64,000 nt of DNA, taken from contig CAVVFA010000001.1 in the NCBI GenBank assembly GCA_963747345.1, positions 620,001-684,000 on the forward strand, given 5' to 3'. The notes below the pieces were generated by a model. That model did not search any database, was not told where the DNA came from, and was given only the letters and a program-made list of their open reading frames with translations. This stretch comes from GCA-2746795 sp963747345 (lineage in GTDB: Bacteria > Chloroflexota > Anaerolineae > Promineifilales > Promineifilaceae). Numbering within the stretch: position 1 is the stretch's first letter; each line of letters starts with the position of its first letter. The position numbers and the translations under genes are program-made. Shown here in pieces: positions 1 through 8,545 of the stretch.

Positions 1-36
1 ATTCTCTGGCAGAATTTGTTTGATAAGGAAATTATT

Positions 37-1305
37 GGCCGTTCTCCATCCCCCACATCACACAACCCAAACGGCCGTTTCCCATTTACGATTTACGATT
101 TTGGATTGACGATTAAACGGCCGTTCTCCATCCCCCACATCACACAACCCAAACGGCCGTTCTCCATTTGCGATTCACGATTTTGGACTGACGATTAAAC
201 GGCCGTTCCCCATCTCCCCCATCGCTCAACCCAAACGGCCGTTCTCCCATTTGCGATTCACGATTTTGGATTGACGATTAAACGGCCGTTCTCCATCCCC
301 CACATCACACAACCCAAACGGCCGTTTCGCATTTACGATTCACGATTTTGGACTGACGATTAAACGGCCGTTCTCCATCCCCCACATCACACAACCCAAA
401 CGGCCGTTCTCCCATTTACGATTCACGATTTTGGACTGACGATTTAACGGCCGTTCTCCATCCCCCACATCACTCAACCCAAACGGCCGTTTCCCATTTA
501 CGATTCACGATTTTGGATTGACGATTAAACGGCCGTTCTCCATCCCCACATCACACAACCCAAACGGCCGTTCTCCCATTTACGATTCACGATTTTGGAT
601 TGACGATTAAACGGCCGTTCTCCATCCCCCACATCACACAACCCAAACGGCCGTTTCCCATTTACGATTCACGATTTTGGATTGACGATTAAACGGCCGT
701 TCTCCATCCCCCACATCACTCAACCCAAACGGCCGTTCTCCCATTTACGATTCACGATTTTGGATTGACGATTAAACGGCCGTTCTCCACCCCACATCAC
801 TCAACCCAAACGGCCGTTCTCCCATTTACGATTTACGATTTTGGATTGACGATTAAACGGCCGTTCTCCATCCCTCACATCACACAACCCAAACGGCCGT
901 TCTCCCATTAACGATTCACGATTTTGGATTGACGATTAAACGGCCGTTCTCCATCCCACACATCACACAACCCAAACGGCCGTTTTCCATTTACGATTCA
1001 CGATTTTGGACTGACGATTAAACGGCCGTTCTCCATCCCCACATCACCCAACCCAAACGGCCGTTCCCCCATTTACGATTCACGATTTTGGACTGACGAT
1101 TAAACGGCCGTTCTCCATCCCCCACATCACTCAACCCAAACGGCCGTTCTCCCATTAACGATTCACGATTTTGGACTGACGATTAAACGGCCGTTCTCCA
1201 TCCCCACATCGCTCAACCCAAACGGCCGTTCTCCCATTTACGATTCACGATTAAACGGCCGTTCTCCATCCCCCATACCGCTCAACCCAAACGGCCGTTC
1301 TCCCC
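37..1305. repeat. Tandem array of ~82-bp units with paired AACGGCCGTT palindromes
   Basis: About 16 head-to-tail units. The junction ACCCAAACGGCCG recurs near 71, 153, 235, 318, 400, 483, 564, 647, 729, 810, 893, 976, 1057, 1140, 1222 and 1291, giving a period of 81-83 bp except for a shortened last unit (69 bp). Each unit has two copies of AAACGGCCGTT spaced alternately about 36 and 46 bp. One spacer is a C-rich CCCCCACATCACACAACCC-like stretch; the other consists of repeats of the word ACGATT (CATTTACGATTCACGATTTT and similar). Units differ by point changes and 1-bp indels. Because spacers are conserved between units this is not a CRISPR array. No credible coding potential. The same palindrome is scattered through the rest of the window. 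Confidence 0.95.
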
Positions 1306-1393
1306 AACAATCTCGCCCCCACTACACCACAGGGACGGTCTCGTAAAAAACGGCCGTTTATTTGATGTGTAAGGTTGAATATTGCGTGTGTTT

Positions 1394-3406
1394 TTAACCC
1401 AACCAATTGAAAATGATTTCTTCTAGTTTTTTAAAGTAAAGTCGGATTTGAGTAAATTCATCTTCAGTTGGGTTTTTAGCGTGGGCATCTGCGTTCCGTA
1501 ATCGATTTATTTCATTGAGCATCACCAAAATTTGGTTTTTATCTAATTCAAAAACATTCTGAAAAACATCCCATTCACGATTAATAATGTTTATTAGATC
1601 TAGAAAAAATAATGGACAATTGGCATTATCAAAAAGCTGGTCAATATCAATTGGTAAAGTACTTCTTCTATTCTCTGGTATTGAGCTAAGCACTTTTTGG
1701 CTTGCTTTATTTCGCCCATAGAAAGTTTTTAGTTGATTTCTAATAATGATGCGTAACTTTTGTTCTAGATTATTACGGCGCAATGATATTTCTGCTATTT
1801 GCTGTTCGGGATCTAAATGTCTTTTTTCGAACTTGTGTCGAGTGAGAATGTAATCTTTTATACTTTCAATATTAAAACTGTATCCGTTTTCACTCACATT
1901 GATCAGACCATAACCAACCAAATGATTTGTATAATAATTGCTATCTTTTGCGAATTCATCAAAGGTTTTTACATCTTCGTTTGCAAGGAAAACTAACATA
2001 TCATATTCATCTGGATACCATTCTCGTAAAACTTGAACAATCATTTCGAAGTATTGCTTTGAGTTAAGAAGAAAATCTCTTTTTGCTTTTTCATACAATG
2101 GCTTGTCAACTCGTATTGGTCTGTCCCCTTTACAAAACGAATGGATTGTGCTGCAAACGTATCGAATTAAAAATGGATGCCCACCAAAATCTTCGGTTAA
2201 TTTACTATATAATAATTCGTCAAATTGCAATCCCATATATCGGCCTAATTTCCGCACCATTTTTCGTGTTTGATCTACAGAAAAATTGGGAACATATTGA
2301 AAGGGGATTGAGCTAAATAATGGATTGTCATGAATTCCAAATGTAGGTTTTTCCACACAATATGGATTTGTCCCAACCAACATATATGTAAAAATATTAG
2401 GGTGTTTCTGAAAAAAATAACGAAGAGTTTGCCAGAAATAAACGAAGTCTTCTCCGTTTCTCCAATGCTCAGATGAGCCAGTAGAAGGCGATATTCTTTC
2501 AATTTCATCAAAAATGATTAAGGTTCCTCTTTTTGTTTCATCGTAAATGCCCAGAATATCTCTTTCGAACAATAATGCAGCTTTTTTTTCAGAATATTGT
2601 TTTTCAGGCTGAATGGAATATTTAGCGCCTTTCTTGTTTTTTAGTAAATGCGCTACATGATGCAATAACTCATACCATTTCAGTTTATGAATAGAAGGAT
2701 TTTCACAATCAATTATTAAAGTGTCTTCATTATGAGCGACCATAGTACGGTCAATAGCATAAATTATGGATGTTTTACCGCTTTTTCGTAAACCAAAAAG
2801 TGCATTATGTTCACCAGAGCGGTGGCGATTAACAATACTTTGAATAAGCTCACTTCGCCCAAAGAAATACAGATCTTTTCGTAGGGGAGATAAAAATGCG
2901 AATAAATCCCTAGTATAGAAGTGTTTTTGAAACCTATTCCTAATAAAAAAATCGTTATAGGGTGAATTTAACTCCTCATATGTAAATGGTATAACGATAG
3001 GTTGTTCAGGATCGGATTTAAGCAAATTTGAAATCTTTTCTTCTGTATTTGGATCATTGCTTATTAAAACCCGACAAACATTTTCTATTCTAAGAGAAGG
3101 GAGCATTGAAGACGCGTGATCAAAAGCATCAAGTGTTCGCGGCTCAAAGCTTGGATAATCACTGAATATACAAATGATTTCGCGATCAATATTGAACATT
3201 TCCGAAAACTGTGTTGTAGGTTTCATAAGGAAAAAACGAAAATTAGAATGACCTAACTTGAAGTTTTCACCGCTATGTGTAAGATACCATTCTTTACTAA
3301 GTCTTTTTAGTATATTTTGTTCATTTGTTGAAAAGTGACCAAACTTGAAGAAATTATGTACCCCAGGGTTAGTCTTCGTTCTGTCCGTTTTTCCATCTAT
3401 TTCCAT
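1394..3406 (-). CDS. STAND/AAA-type ATPase with C-terminal HEPN-like RX4H motif (putative defence protein)
   Basis: 670 aa from the ATG at 3406, preceded by GGGTGA about 5 nt upstream; an in-frame TTG lies at 3418. Seen: Walker A GLRKSGKTS (205-213) and Walker B LIIFDE (296-301) in a STAND/AAA_16-like P-loop core; an uncharacterised N-terminal region of about 180 residues (mixed alpha/beta, with IICIFSDYPSFEPRTLDAFD); and a C-terminal helical region ending in RNADAH (637-642). That last motif fits RX4H of HEPN ribonucleases and the setting resembles Swt1-type HEPN domains. Known: STAND ATPases with HEPN or nuclease domains act in antiviral abortive responses. Inferred: nucleotide-dependent sensor with RNase effector. 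The gene is visibly A+T-rich compared with polA next door, which suggests transfer. It stands alone, convergent to the palindrome array. The ATPase call is firm; the defence role is a guess. Confidence 0.75.
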   Translation of the reverse strand: MEIDGKTDRTKTNPGVHNFFKFGHFSTNEQNILKRLSKEWYLTHSGENFKLGHSNFRFFLMKPTTQFSEMFNIDREIICIFSDYPSFEPRTLDAFDHASSMLPSLRIENVCRVLISNDPNTEEKISNLLKSDPEQPIVIPFTYEELNSPYNDFFIRNRFQKHFYTRDLFAFLSPLRKDLYFFGRSELIQSIVNRHRSGEHNALFGLRKSGKTSIIYAIDRTMVAHNEDTLIIDCENPSIHKLKWYELLHHVAHLLKNKKGAKYSIQPEKQYSEKKAALLFERDILGIYDETKRGTLIIFDEIERISPSTGSSEHWRNGEDFVYFWQTLRYFFQKHPNIFTYMLVGTNPYCVEKPTFGIHDNPLFSSIPFQYVPNFSVDQTRKMVRKLGRYMGLQFDELLYSKLTEDFGGHPFLIRYVCSTIHSFCKGDRPIRVDKPLYEKAKRDFLLNSKQYFEMIVQVLREWYPDEYDMLVFLANEDVKTFDEFAKDSNYYTNHLVGYGLINVSENGYSFNIESIKDYILTRHKFEKRHLDPEQQIAEISLRRNNLEQKLRIIIRNQLKTFYGRNKASQKVLSSIPENRRSTLPIDIDQLFDNANCPLFFLDLINIINREWDVFQNVFELDKNQILVMLNEINRLRNADAHAKNPTEDEFTQIRLYFKKLEEIIFNWLG

Positions 3407-3603
3407 TGTTTCACCCAATCAATTACCTTTTTTTATACCTGATATTAATCCGTGTAGAATACTAGTAAATGTAACTGTTGTCACCTGACGGATGTCATTC
3501 ATGTGTCACGTTTTTCTTTCATCAAAAAACGCCCATTGTAGTCAACCTTTATATCTCCAATTGCCCCATCCACGAACATTTGTTTTATGGTAAAATTCCT
3601 CCC

Positions 3604-6396
3604 ATGTCAACTAAAAAACTCGTTCTCATAGACGGCCACGCCCTGGCCTACCGCATGTTCTTCGCCCTTCCCCTGGAAGCCTTCACCACCAAAGAAGGCG
3701 AACCCACCAACGCCACCTACGGCTTCACCCGCACCCTCATGGAACTCATCCTCGCCGACAACCCGCCGGAATACCTCGCCGTCAGCTTCGATCTCGGCCG
3801 CACCTTCCGCGACGACCTCTTCGAAGCCTACAAAGGCACCCGCGAAAAAATGCCCGACGAACTGCGCGTGCAAATCGAACGCATCCGCGAAGTAGTGCAG
3901 GCACTCAACATCCCCGTCCTCGAACTGGAAAACTTTGAAGCCGACGACGTACTGGGCACCATCGCCCGCCAGGCAAAACCCCACGCCGTGCCCGTCCACA
4001 TCATCACCGGCGACCGCGACCTGCTCCAGCTAGTCGATGACAACACCCGCGTCGAACTGCCCACCCGCGGCGGCAAACCCCCGGAAATTTATGACGAAAC
4101 GGCCGTTATCGAAAAATTCGGCGTCCACCCAGACCAGTTCGTAGACTACAAAGCCCTCGTCGGCGACACCAGCGACAACATCCCCGGCGTGGCTGGCATT
4201 GGCCCCAAAACGGCCGTTACCCTGCTCACCGCCCACCAAACCCTCGACAACCTCTACCACAACATCGAAGCCGTCAAAGGCGCCACCCGCAAAAAACTCG
4301 AAGAAGGCAAAGACAGCGCCTACCTCAGCCAAAAACTCGCCCGCATCGTCGTCGACGCCCCCATCACCCTCCACCTCGAAGCCTGCCGCACCCACGACTT
4401 CGACGGCGCACCCGTGCTCGAAATGTTCCGCGCCCTCGAATTCCGCACCCTCACCAACATGCTCGTCGAACATTTAGGCGGCGACCTCGTTGCCGCCATC
4501 GAATCCACCTCCGTGCCGCCCACCGAAACCATCATCGTGCGCACCCCACAGCAGTTAGCCGAACTGGTCAACACCCTCAACAACGCCCAAACCATCAGCT
4601 TCGACCTGGAAACCACCAGCCTGGACAAAATGGCCGCCGACATCGTCGGCATCTGCCTCGCCACCGCCTCGCCCACCGCCTACTACATCCCCGTCGGCCA
4701 CCTCGCCGCCGAAGCCCAAACCACCAGCGGCCAAATGGGTCTCTTCGCCGCCGCCGCCAAACTGGCAGACGGCCAGCTCCCCCAACAAACCGTACTCGAC
4801 GCCATCCGTCCCGCCCTCACCAATCCCGCCATCCCCAAAGTGGCCCACAACGCCAAATACGACTTCATCATCCTCAAACGTCACGGTCTCACCGTCAGCC
4901 CCATCACCTTCGACACCATGATCGCCGAATGGCTCACCGACCCCGCCACCAAACACAAAGGACTCAAAGACCTTTCCCGTCATCGACTGGGCATCGAGCA
5001 AACAGAAATCGACAGCCTCATCGGCAAAGGCAAAAAGCAAATCAGCTTCGCCGAAGTGCCCATCGATCACGCCGCACCCTACGGTGCCGCCGACGCCGAT
5101 GTCACCCTGCGTCTCGTCGCCCCGCTCCTGGCCGAAATCAAAGAAAAAGGGCTGGAAAAACTACTCGATCTGGAAATGCCCCTCATCACCGTGCTCTCCG
5201 ACATGGAAATGGAAGGCATCGGCGTCGATGTCGCCTTCCTGCGCCAGATGTCAAAAGAACTGGATACCCGCCTCAACGAACTGGAAAAAGAAATCTACGT
5301 CATCGCTGGCGAAATCTTCAACATCAACTCCACCCAACAGCTCAGCGACATCCTCTTCAAGAAAATGGGCTTGCCCACCGAGGGCCTCAAAAAGACCGCC
5401 AGCGGCTACTATTCCACCGCCGCCAACGTGCTCGAAGAGCTAAAAAAATTCGACAATTCCGGCATCATCCAGGTCATCCTGGAATACCGCGAACTGGGCA
5501 AACTCAAAAGCACCTACGTCGACGCCCTGCCCGAAATGGTCAACAAAAATGATGGCCGCATCCACACCAGCTTCAACCAGACCGGCGCCATCACCGGCCG
5601 ACTGGCGAGCAGCAACCCCAATTTGCAAAACATCCCCATTCGCAGTGAAGTAGGCCAGCAAATCCGGCGCGGCTTTGTCGCCCTGCCCGGCCACAAATTC
5701 TTCGCCTGCGACTATTCCCAGGTTGAACTGCGCATTCTCGCCCACGTCAGCCAGGATGAAGCCCTGCTCAACGCCTTCCGCGAAGGTCAGGACGTACACG
5801 CCACCACCGCCGCCGCCGTCTACAGCATCCCCCTGGCAGAAGTCACCTACAACCAGCGCCGCTTCGCCAAAGCGGTCAACTTCGGCCTCATCTACGGCAT
5901 GGGCGCTTTCCGCCTCGCCCGCGATTCTGAACTGACCCTGGCCGAAGCCGAAAACTACATCAAAGAATATTTCGGCCGTTTCCCCGGCATCAAACAATAC
6001 CTGGAAGAGACTCGGGAAAAAGCCAAAACACAGGGCTACGTGGAAACGCTGTTGGGCCGCCGCCGCTACTTCCCCGTTTTCAAAACGCCCATGGGCGGCA
6101 GTAACCGGCAAGCCTGGCTCAGCGCCGAGCGTGAAGCCGTCAACCATCCCATCCAGGGCACGGCCGCCGACATCATTAAACTCGCCATGCTGCGCCTCCA
6201 CGCCGCCCTCGCCGCCGACTACAAAGCCCGCATCCTGCTCCAGGTCCACGACGAACTCCTCCTGGAAGTGCCAGACGAAGAACTGGATGCCGTGCGCCCC
6301 CTCGTCATCGACATCATGTCAAACGCCTACCAACTCGACATCCCCCTCAAAGTAGAGGCCGCCACCGGCGCCAACTGGCTCGAACTAAAAGATTAA
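3604..6396 (+). CDS. polA: DNA polymerase I
   Basis: 930 aa from the ATG at 3604 (MSTKKLVLIDGHALAYR); the open frame runs further upstream to 3478 but the family begins at this Met. Three domains: 5'-3' exonuclease (1-290; FEADD at 111-115, GDRDLLQL about 136), 3'-5' proofreading exonuclease (310-500; FDLETTSL with D334 and E336, HNAKYD, and YGAADADVTLRL) and family-A polymerase (540-930; motif A DYSQVELRILAH from 703, motif B RRFAKAVNFGLIYGMG, motif C QVHDELLLEV from 880). All key acidic residues are present, so proofreading should be active. It fills gaps and removes primers in replication and repair. Codon use is strongly C-ending (GCC, ACC, CTC, ATC), unlike most of the window. Two AACGGCCGTT copies lie in the exonuclease part (about 4097 and 4208). 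Confidence 0.98.
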   Translation: MSTKKLVLIDGHALAYRMFFALPLEAFTTKEGEPTNATYGFTRTLMELILADNPPEYLAVSFDLGRTFRDDLFEAYKGTREKMPDELRVQIERIREVVQALNIPVLELENFEADDVLGTIARQAKPHAVPVHIITGDRDLLQLVDDNTRVELPTRGGKPPEIYDETAVIEKFGVHPDQFVDYKALVGDTSDNIPGVAGIGPKTAVTLLTAHQTLDNLYHNIEAVKGATRKKLEEGKDSAYLSQKLARIVVDAPITLHLEACRTHDFDGAPVLEMFRALEFRTLTNMLVEHLGGDLVAAIESTSVPPTETIIVRTPQQLAELVNTLNNAQTISFDLETTSLDKMAADIVGICLATASPTAYYIPVGHLAAEAQTTSGQMGLFAAAAKLADGQLPQQTVLDAIRPALTNPAIPKVAHNAKYDFIILKRHGLTVSPITFDTMIAEWLTDPATKHKGLKDLSRHRLGIEQTEIDSLIGKGKKQISFAEVPIDHAAPYGAADADVTLRLVAPLLAEIKEKGLEKLLDLEMPLITVLSDMEMEGIGVDVAFLRQMSKELDTRLNELEKEIYVIAGEIFNINSTQQLSDILFKKMGLPTEGLKKTASGYYSTAANVLEELKKFDNSGIIQVILEYRELGKLKSTYVDALPEMVNKNDGRIHTSFNQTGAITGRLASSNPNLQNIPIRSEVGQQIRRGFVALPGHKFFACDYSQVELRILAHVSQDEALLNAFREGQDVHATTAAAVYSIPLAEVTYNQRRFAKAVNFGLIYGMGAFRLARDSELTLAEAENYIKEYFGRFPGIKQYLEETREKAKTQGYVETLLGRRRYFPVFKTPMGGSNRQAWLSAEREAVNHPIQGTAADIIKLAMLRLHAALAADYKARILLQVHDELLLEVPDEELDAVRPLVIDIMSNAYQLDIPLKVEAATGANWLELKD

Positions 6397-6399
6397 AAT

Positions 6400-6501
6400 C
6401 TCCAGCGAGGGCTGAGCCTGTCGAAGCCCGGTCTATGCCAGCCTTCAACAAGCTCAGGCTTCGTCGCTATTCAACTCGTTCCACGCAGAGCGCGGAACGA
6501 G
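6400..6501. repeat. Intergenic dispersed-repeat words after polA
   Basis: Two unrelated elements sit between polA and the first acyltransferase. Around 6408-6465 are two imperfect, oppositely oriented copies of a GAGCCTGTCGAAGCC/CTTCAACAAGCTCAGGC word. At 6475-6482 and 6494-6501 an 8-bp perfect inverted repeat, CTCGTTCC...GGAACGAG, forms a hairpin with an 11-nt loop. From memory both words recur in intergenic DNA of environmental bacteria including Chloroflexota. No T-run follows, so neither is a convincing terminator for polA. Confidence 0.6.
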
Positions 6502-6621
6502 ACCCCTATTTTTGATTGGCAATTCCTGAGAATAGTACAAATTTCACAATGTTTTCCTGTCACTTCTTGTGCATTTCTGTGTTACAAATGATGCAAGACC
6601 TTCGAGAAAAAGGGAGTTTAC

Positions 6622-7242
6622 ATGACAGAAAAACTGTTAACCGAAAAAAACAAATATAGCGACGATCAAATTGGGATGGAGTCCCTGCCCAAACGGGGCA
6701 ATCGCTGGACACGCGCTTTTGCCCATGGCCTCATGTCCATCTGTGGCTGGCAGATTGTGGGCTTGCCGCCCAATGTGCCTAAGGCAATTTTAATTGGCGC
6801 ACCCCACACCTCAAACTGGGATTTCCTGCTTTCCATTGGCACGAGTTCTGCTTTAGGCATGCGTATGAGTTGGATGGCAAAACATACCTTTGTCGATGGC
6901 CCTGGTAAGCGGTTGTGGCATTGGTTGGGCGGCATTCCCGTGGATCGGCGAGCCACACATGGCGCAGTCGGCGAGGTGGTGGAGGCGTTTAACAGTCACG
7001 ATCAGCTATTGGTGGCGATTACGCCAGAAGGGTCACGCACGGGAGCCAAAGGGTGGAAAAGTGGCTTTTACCACATCGCCCGAGGAGCCAATGTTCCCAT
7101 CCTGCCTATTGTCTTTGATTACGAACACAAAGAGGTGCGCATATTGGAGCCATACATGCCCACAGATGACAAAGAACGGGATATTGCCGTCCTGCAAACC
7201 TTATACAAAGATGTGAAAGGGAAGTTTCCTCACGCCTGGTAG
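6622..7242 (+). CDS. PlsC-like 1-acyl-glycerol-3-phosphate acyltransferase, copy 1
   Basis: 206 aa, ATG at 6622 with GGGAG about 7 nt upstream. The HX4D acyltransferase motif is present (PHTSNWDF), as is the second conserved block TPEGSRTG, with the middle PVDRR-type block GGIPVDRRAT. The protein is short and has no clear membrane anchor. Members of the family move a fatty acyl group from acyl-ACP or acyl-CoA to lysophosphatidic acid or related lipids at the membrane. It lies 114 nt before a close paralogue, so the pair looks like a tandem duplication. The exact acceptor lipid cannot be read from sequence. Confidence 0.88.
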   Translation: MTEKLLTEKNKYSDDQIGMESLPKRGNRWTRAFAHGLMSICGWQIVGLPPNVPKAILIGAPHTSNWDFLLSIGTSSALGMRMSWMAKHTFVDGPGKRLWHWLGGIPVDRRATHGAVGEVVEAFNSHDQLLVAITPEGSRTGAKGWKSGFYHIARGANVPILPIVFDYEHKEVRILEPYMPTDDKERDIAVLQTLYKDVKGKFPHAW

Positions 7243-7356
7243 GTATAATTCGCCATTGGATATTGTTGTGAAATGTGGCACAATCGCTCCAGGTTGATGG
7301 GTGAGGTTAAGAGAAATCCGGCCATTGACATCACATCATGATGAAGGATTAGTAGC

Positions 7357-8019
7357 ATGGTCGAAACAGAACAAATGGAAGAAAGGAAACTTAATTACAC
7401 GCCCCCAGGTGGCATTACGACAATTCCCGAAGTTGGTGATTTGGTGCCTCGTCGTGGGGGGAAACTTGCTCACGGTTTTGGTCGTATGATGATGGGCTTG
7501 TTTGGCTGGAAGGTTGAGGGCGAAGTTCCCAATGCCAAGAAATTTATGGTCGTCGGTGCGCCGCATACTTCCAATTTAGATTGGTTTGTGGTGATGGGTG
7601 CTGCGTTTGTTTTGCAGGTTAAGATTTCCTGGATGGCTAAACACTCTTTGTTTAATAAACCATGGGGCGGAATTTTGAAATGGTTGGGTGGTGTGCCCAT
7701 TGATCGGCGGCAAGCACAGGGAACTGTTGGCTCTGCTGTGGAGCAGTTTGATACAAAAGATGAGTTGATTTTGTGTATTACGCCAGAAGGTACGCGAGCA
7801 CGGGAGCAAGGTAAATGGCGTAAAGGTTTTTACTATATGGCGCAAGGTGCTGATGTGCCGGTGGTATTGGCAGCTTTTGATTATGGGAGAAAGGTTGTGC
7901 GTTTTGGCCCTGTTTTTAAGCCGTCTGGTGATGTTGAGGCGGATATGCCTATCATTTACACGTATGTTGATGGTGTTGTGCCACGCCACCCGCAAAAAGA
8001 ATTGGAAGCAGACGAATAA
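7357..8019 (+). CDS. PlsC-like acyltransferase, copy 2
   Basis: 220 aa, ATG at 7357. Paralogue of the upstream gene: APHTSNLDWF (HX4D), GGVPIDRRQA and TPEGTRAR are all in the same order and spacing. It has an N-terminal extension of about 20 residues relative to copy 1 and is less G+C-rich (GTTTTG-type codons). Expected reaction: acylation of a lysophospholipid-type acceptor. It is followed at once by a strong intrinsic terminator, so it closes the transcript. Keeping two divergent copies suggests different acyl or acceptor preference, which is inference. Confidence 0.88.
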   Translation: MVETEQMEERKLNYTPPGGITTIPEVGDLVPRRGGKLAHGFGRMMMGLFGWKVEGEVPNAKKFMVVGAPHTSNLDWFVVMGAAFVLQVKISWMAKHSLFNKPWGGILKWLGGVPIDRRQAQGTVGSAVEQFDTKDELILCITPEGTRAREQGKWRKGFYYMAQGADVPVVLAAFDYGRKVVRFGPVFKPSGDVEADMPIIYTYVDGVVPRHPQKELEADE

Positions 8020-8052
8020 GTTGTGCTGATAATTTTGAATAGAAATTAAAAA

Positions 8053-8088
8053 GGGGATGGTCAATCATTTGTGACCATCCCCTTTTTT
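8053..8088 (+). terminator. Intrinsic terminator
   Basis: Perfect 11-bp stem GGGGATGGTCA (8053-8063) / TGACCATCCCC (8072-8082), 8-nt loop, followed by six T. The A-run on the left flank lets it act in both directions, serving the acyltransferase gene (+) and dhaM (-). Confidence 0.92.
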
Positions 8089-8107
8089 GTTGGTAAATCG
8101 ATTGCGA

Positions 8108-8545
8108 TTATTTCTTCTGTAGGAATGCGAGTACAGCTTCGGGGGAGTCTAGTAACAAGGCTGATTTTGCGATTTTCTGAGCCTCACGGATGGAGAAGCT
8201 GCGGATTTGTGCTTTAACGGCCGGAATAGCAGGCGCACTCATACTCAATTCATCGACACCTAAGCCCACGAGAACGGCCGTTACCAACGCATTCCCCGCC
8301 AATTCCCCACACACACCCACCCAGATGTCCGCGTGATGTGCATTTTCCACAGTTTGCCGGATGAGACGCAGGACAGCCGGTTGCAGTGCATTTGCCAGTT
8401 CAGCCACGTTGGCATTGCCTCGGTCCGCGGCCATCACATATTGCGTCAGGTCATTGGTGCCGATGGAGAAGAAATCTGCTTCTTTTGCCAGTTGATCGGA
8501 AATGGCCACGGCCGATGGCACTTCAATCATGATCCCGACCTGCAT
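8108..8545 (-). CDS. dhaM: DhaM segment 3: C-terminal part of PTS enzyme I (after frameshift)
   Basis: This frame carries the PEP-binding half of enzyme I: MQVGIMIEVPSAV, SIGTNDLTQYVMAADR, and the catalytic-Cys block GVCGELAGN. It is not an independent gene. The reading frame extends upstream without a stop as KKELRTEKLDHDKKMQVGIMIEV, which is the natural continuation of the enzyme I body encoded in the next frame. Removing one A from the A6 run (sense strand; forward T6 at 8582-8587) joins the two as NQKELRTEK. All enzyme I residues needed for PEP use are present, so the joined protein should be functional if the base is an artefact. Confidence 0.85.
   Translation of the reverse strand: MQVGIMIEVPSAVAISDQLAKEADFFSIGTNDLTQYVMAADRGNANVAELANALQPAVLRLIRQTVENAHHADIWVGVCGELAGNALVTAVLVGLGVDELSMSAPAIPAVKAQIRSFSIREAQKIAKSALLLDSPEAVLAFLQKK

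Noticed and set aside
16..198. 60-aa open frame within the left repeat array
   Set aside because: It is a by-product of the repeat units (its peptide repeats too) with no ribosome site.
37..1305. CRISPR array
   Set aside because: Both spacer segments are conserved between units, and no cas genes are present.
5440..6249. 269-aa antisense frame over the polA polymerase domain
   Set aside because: Shadow of C-ending codons in polA; no homology-like features and the polA reading is certain.
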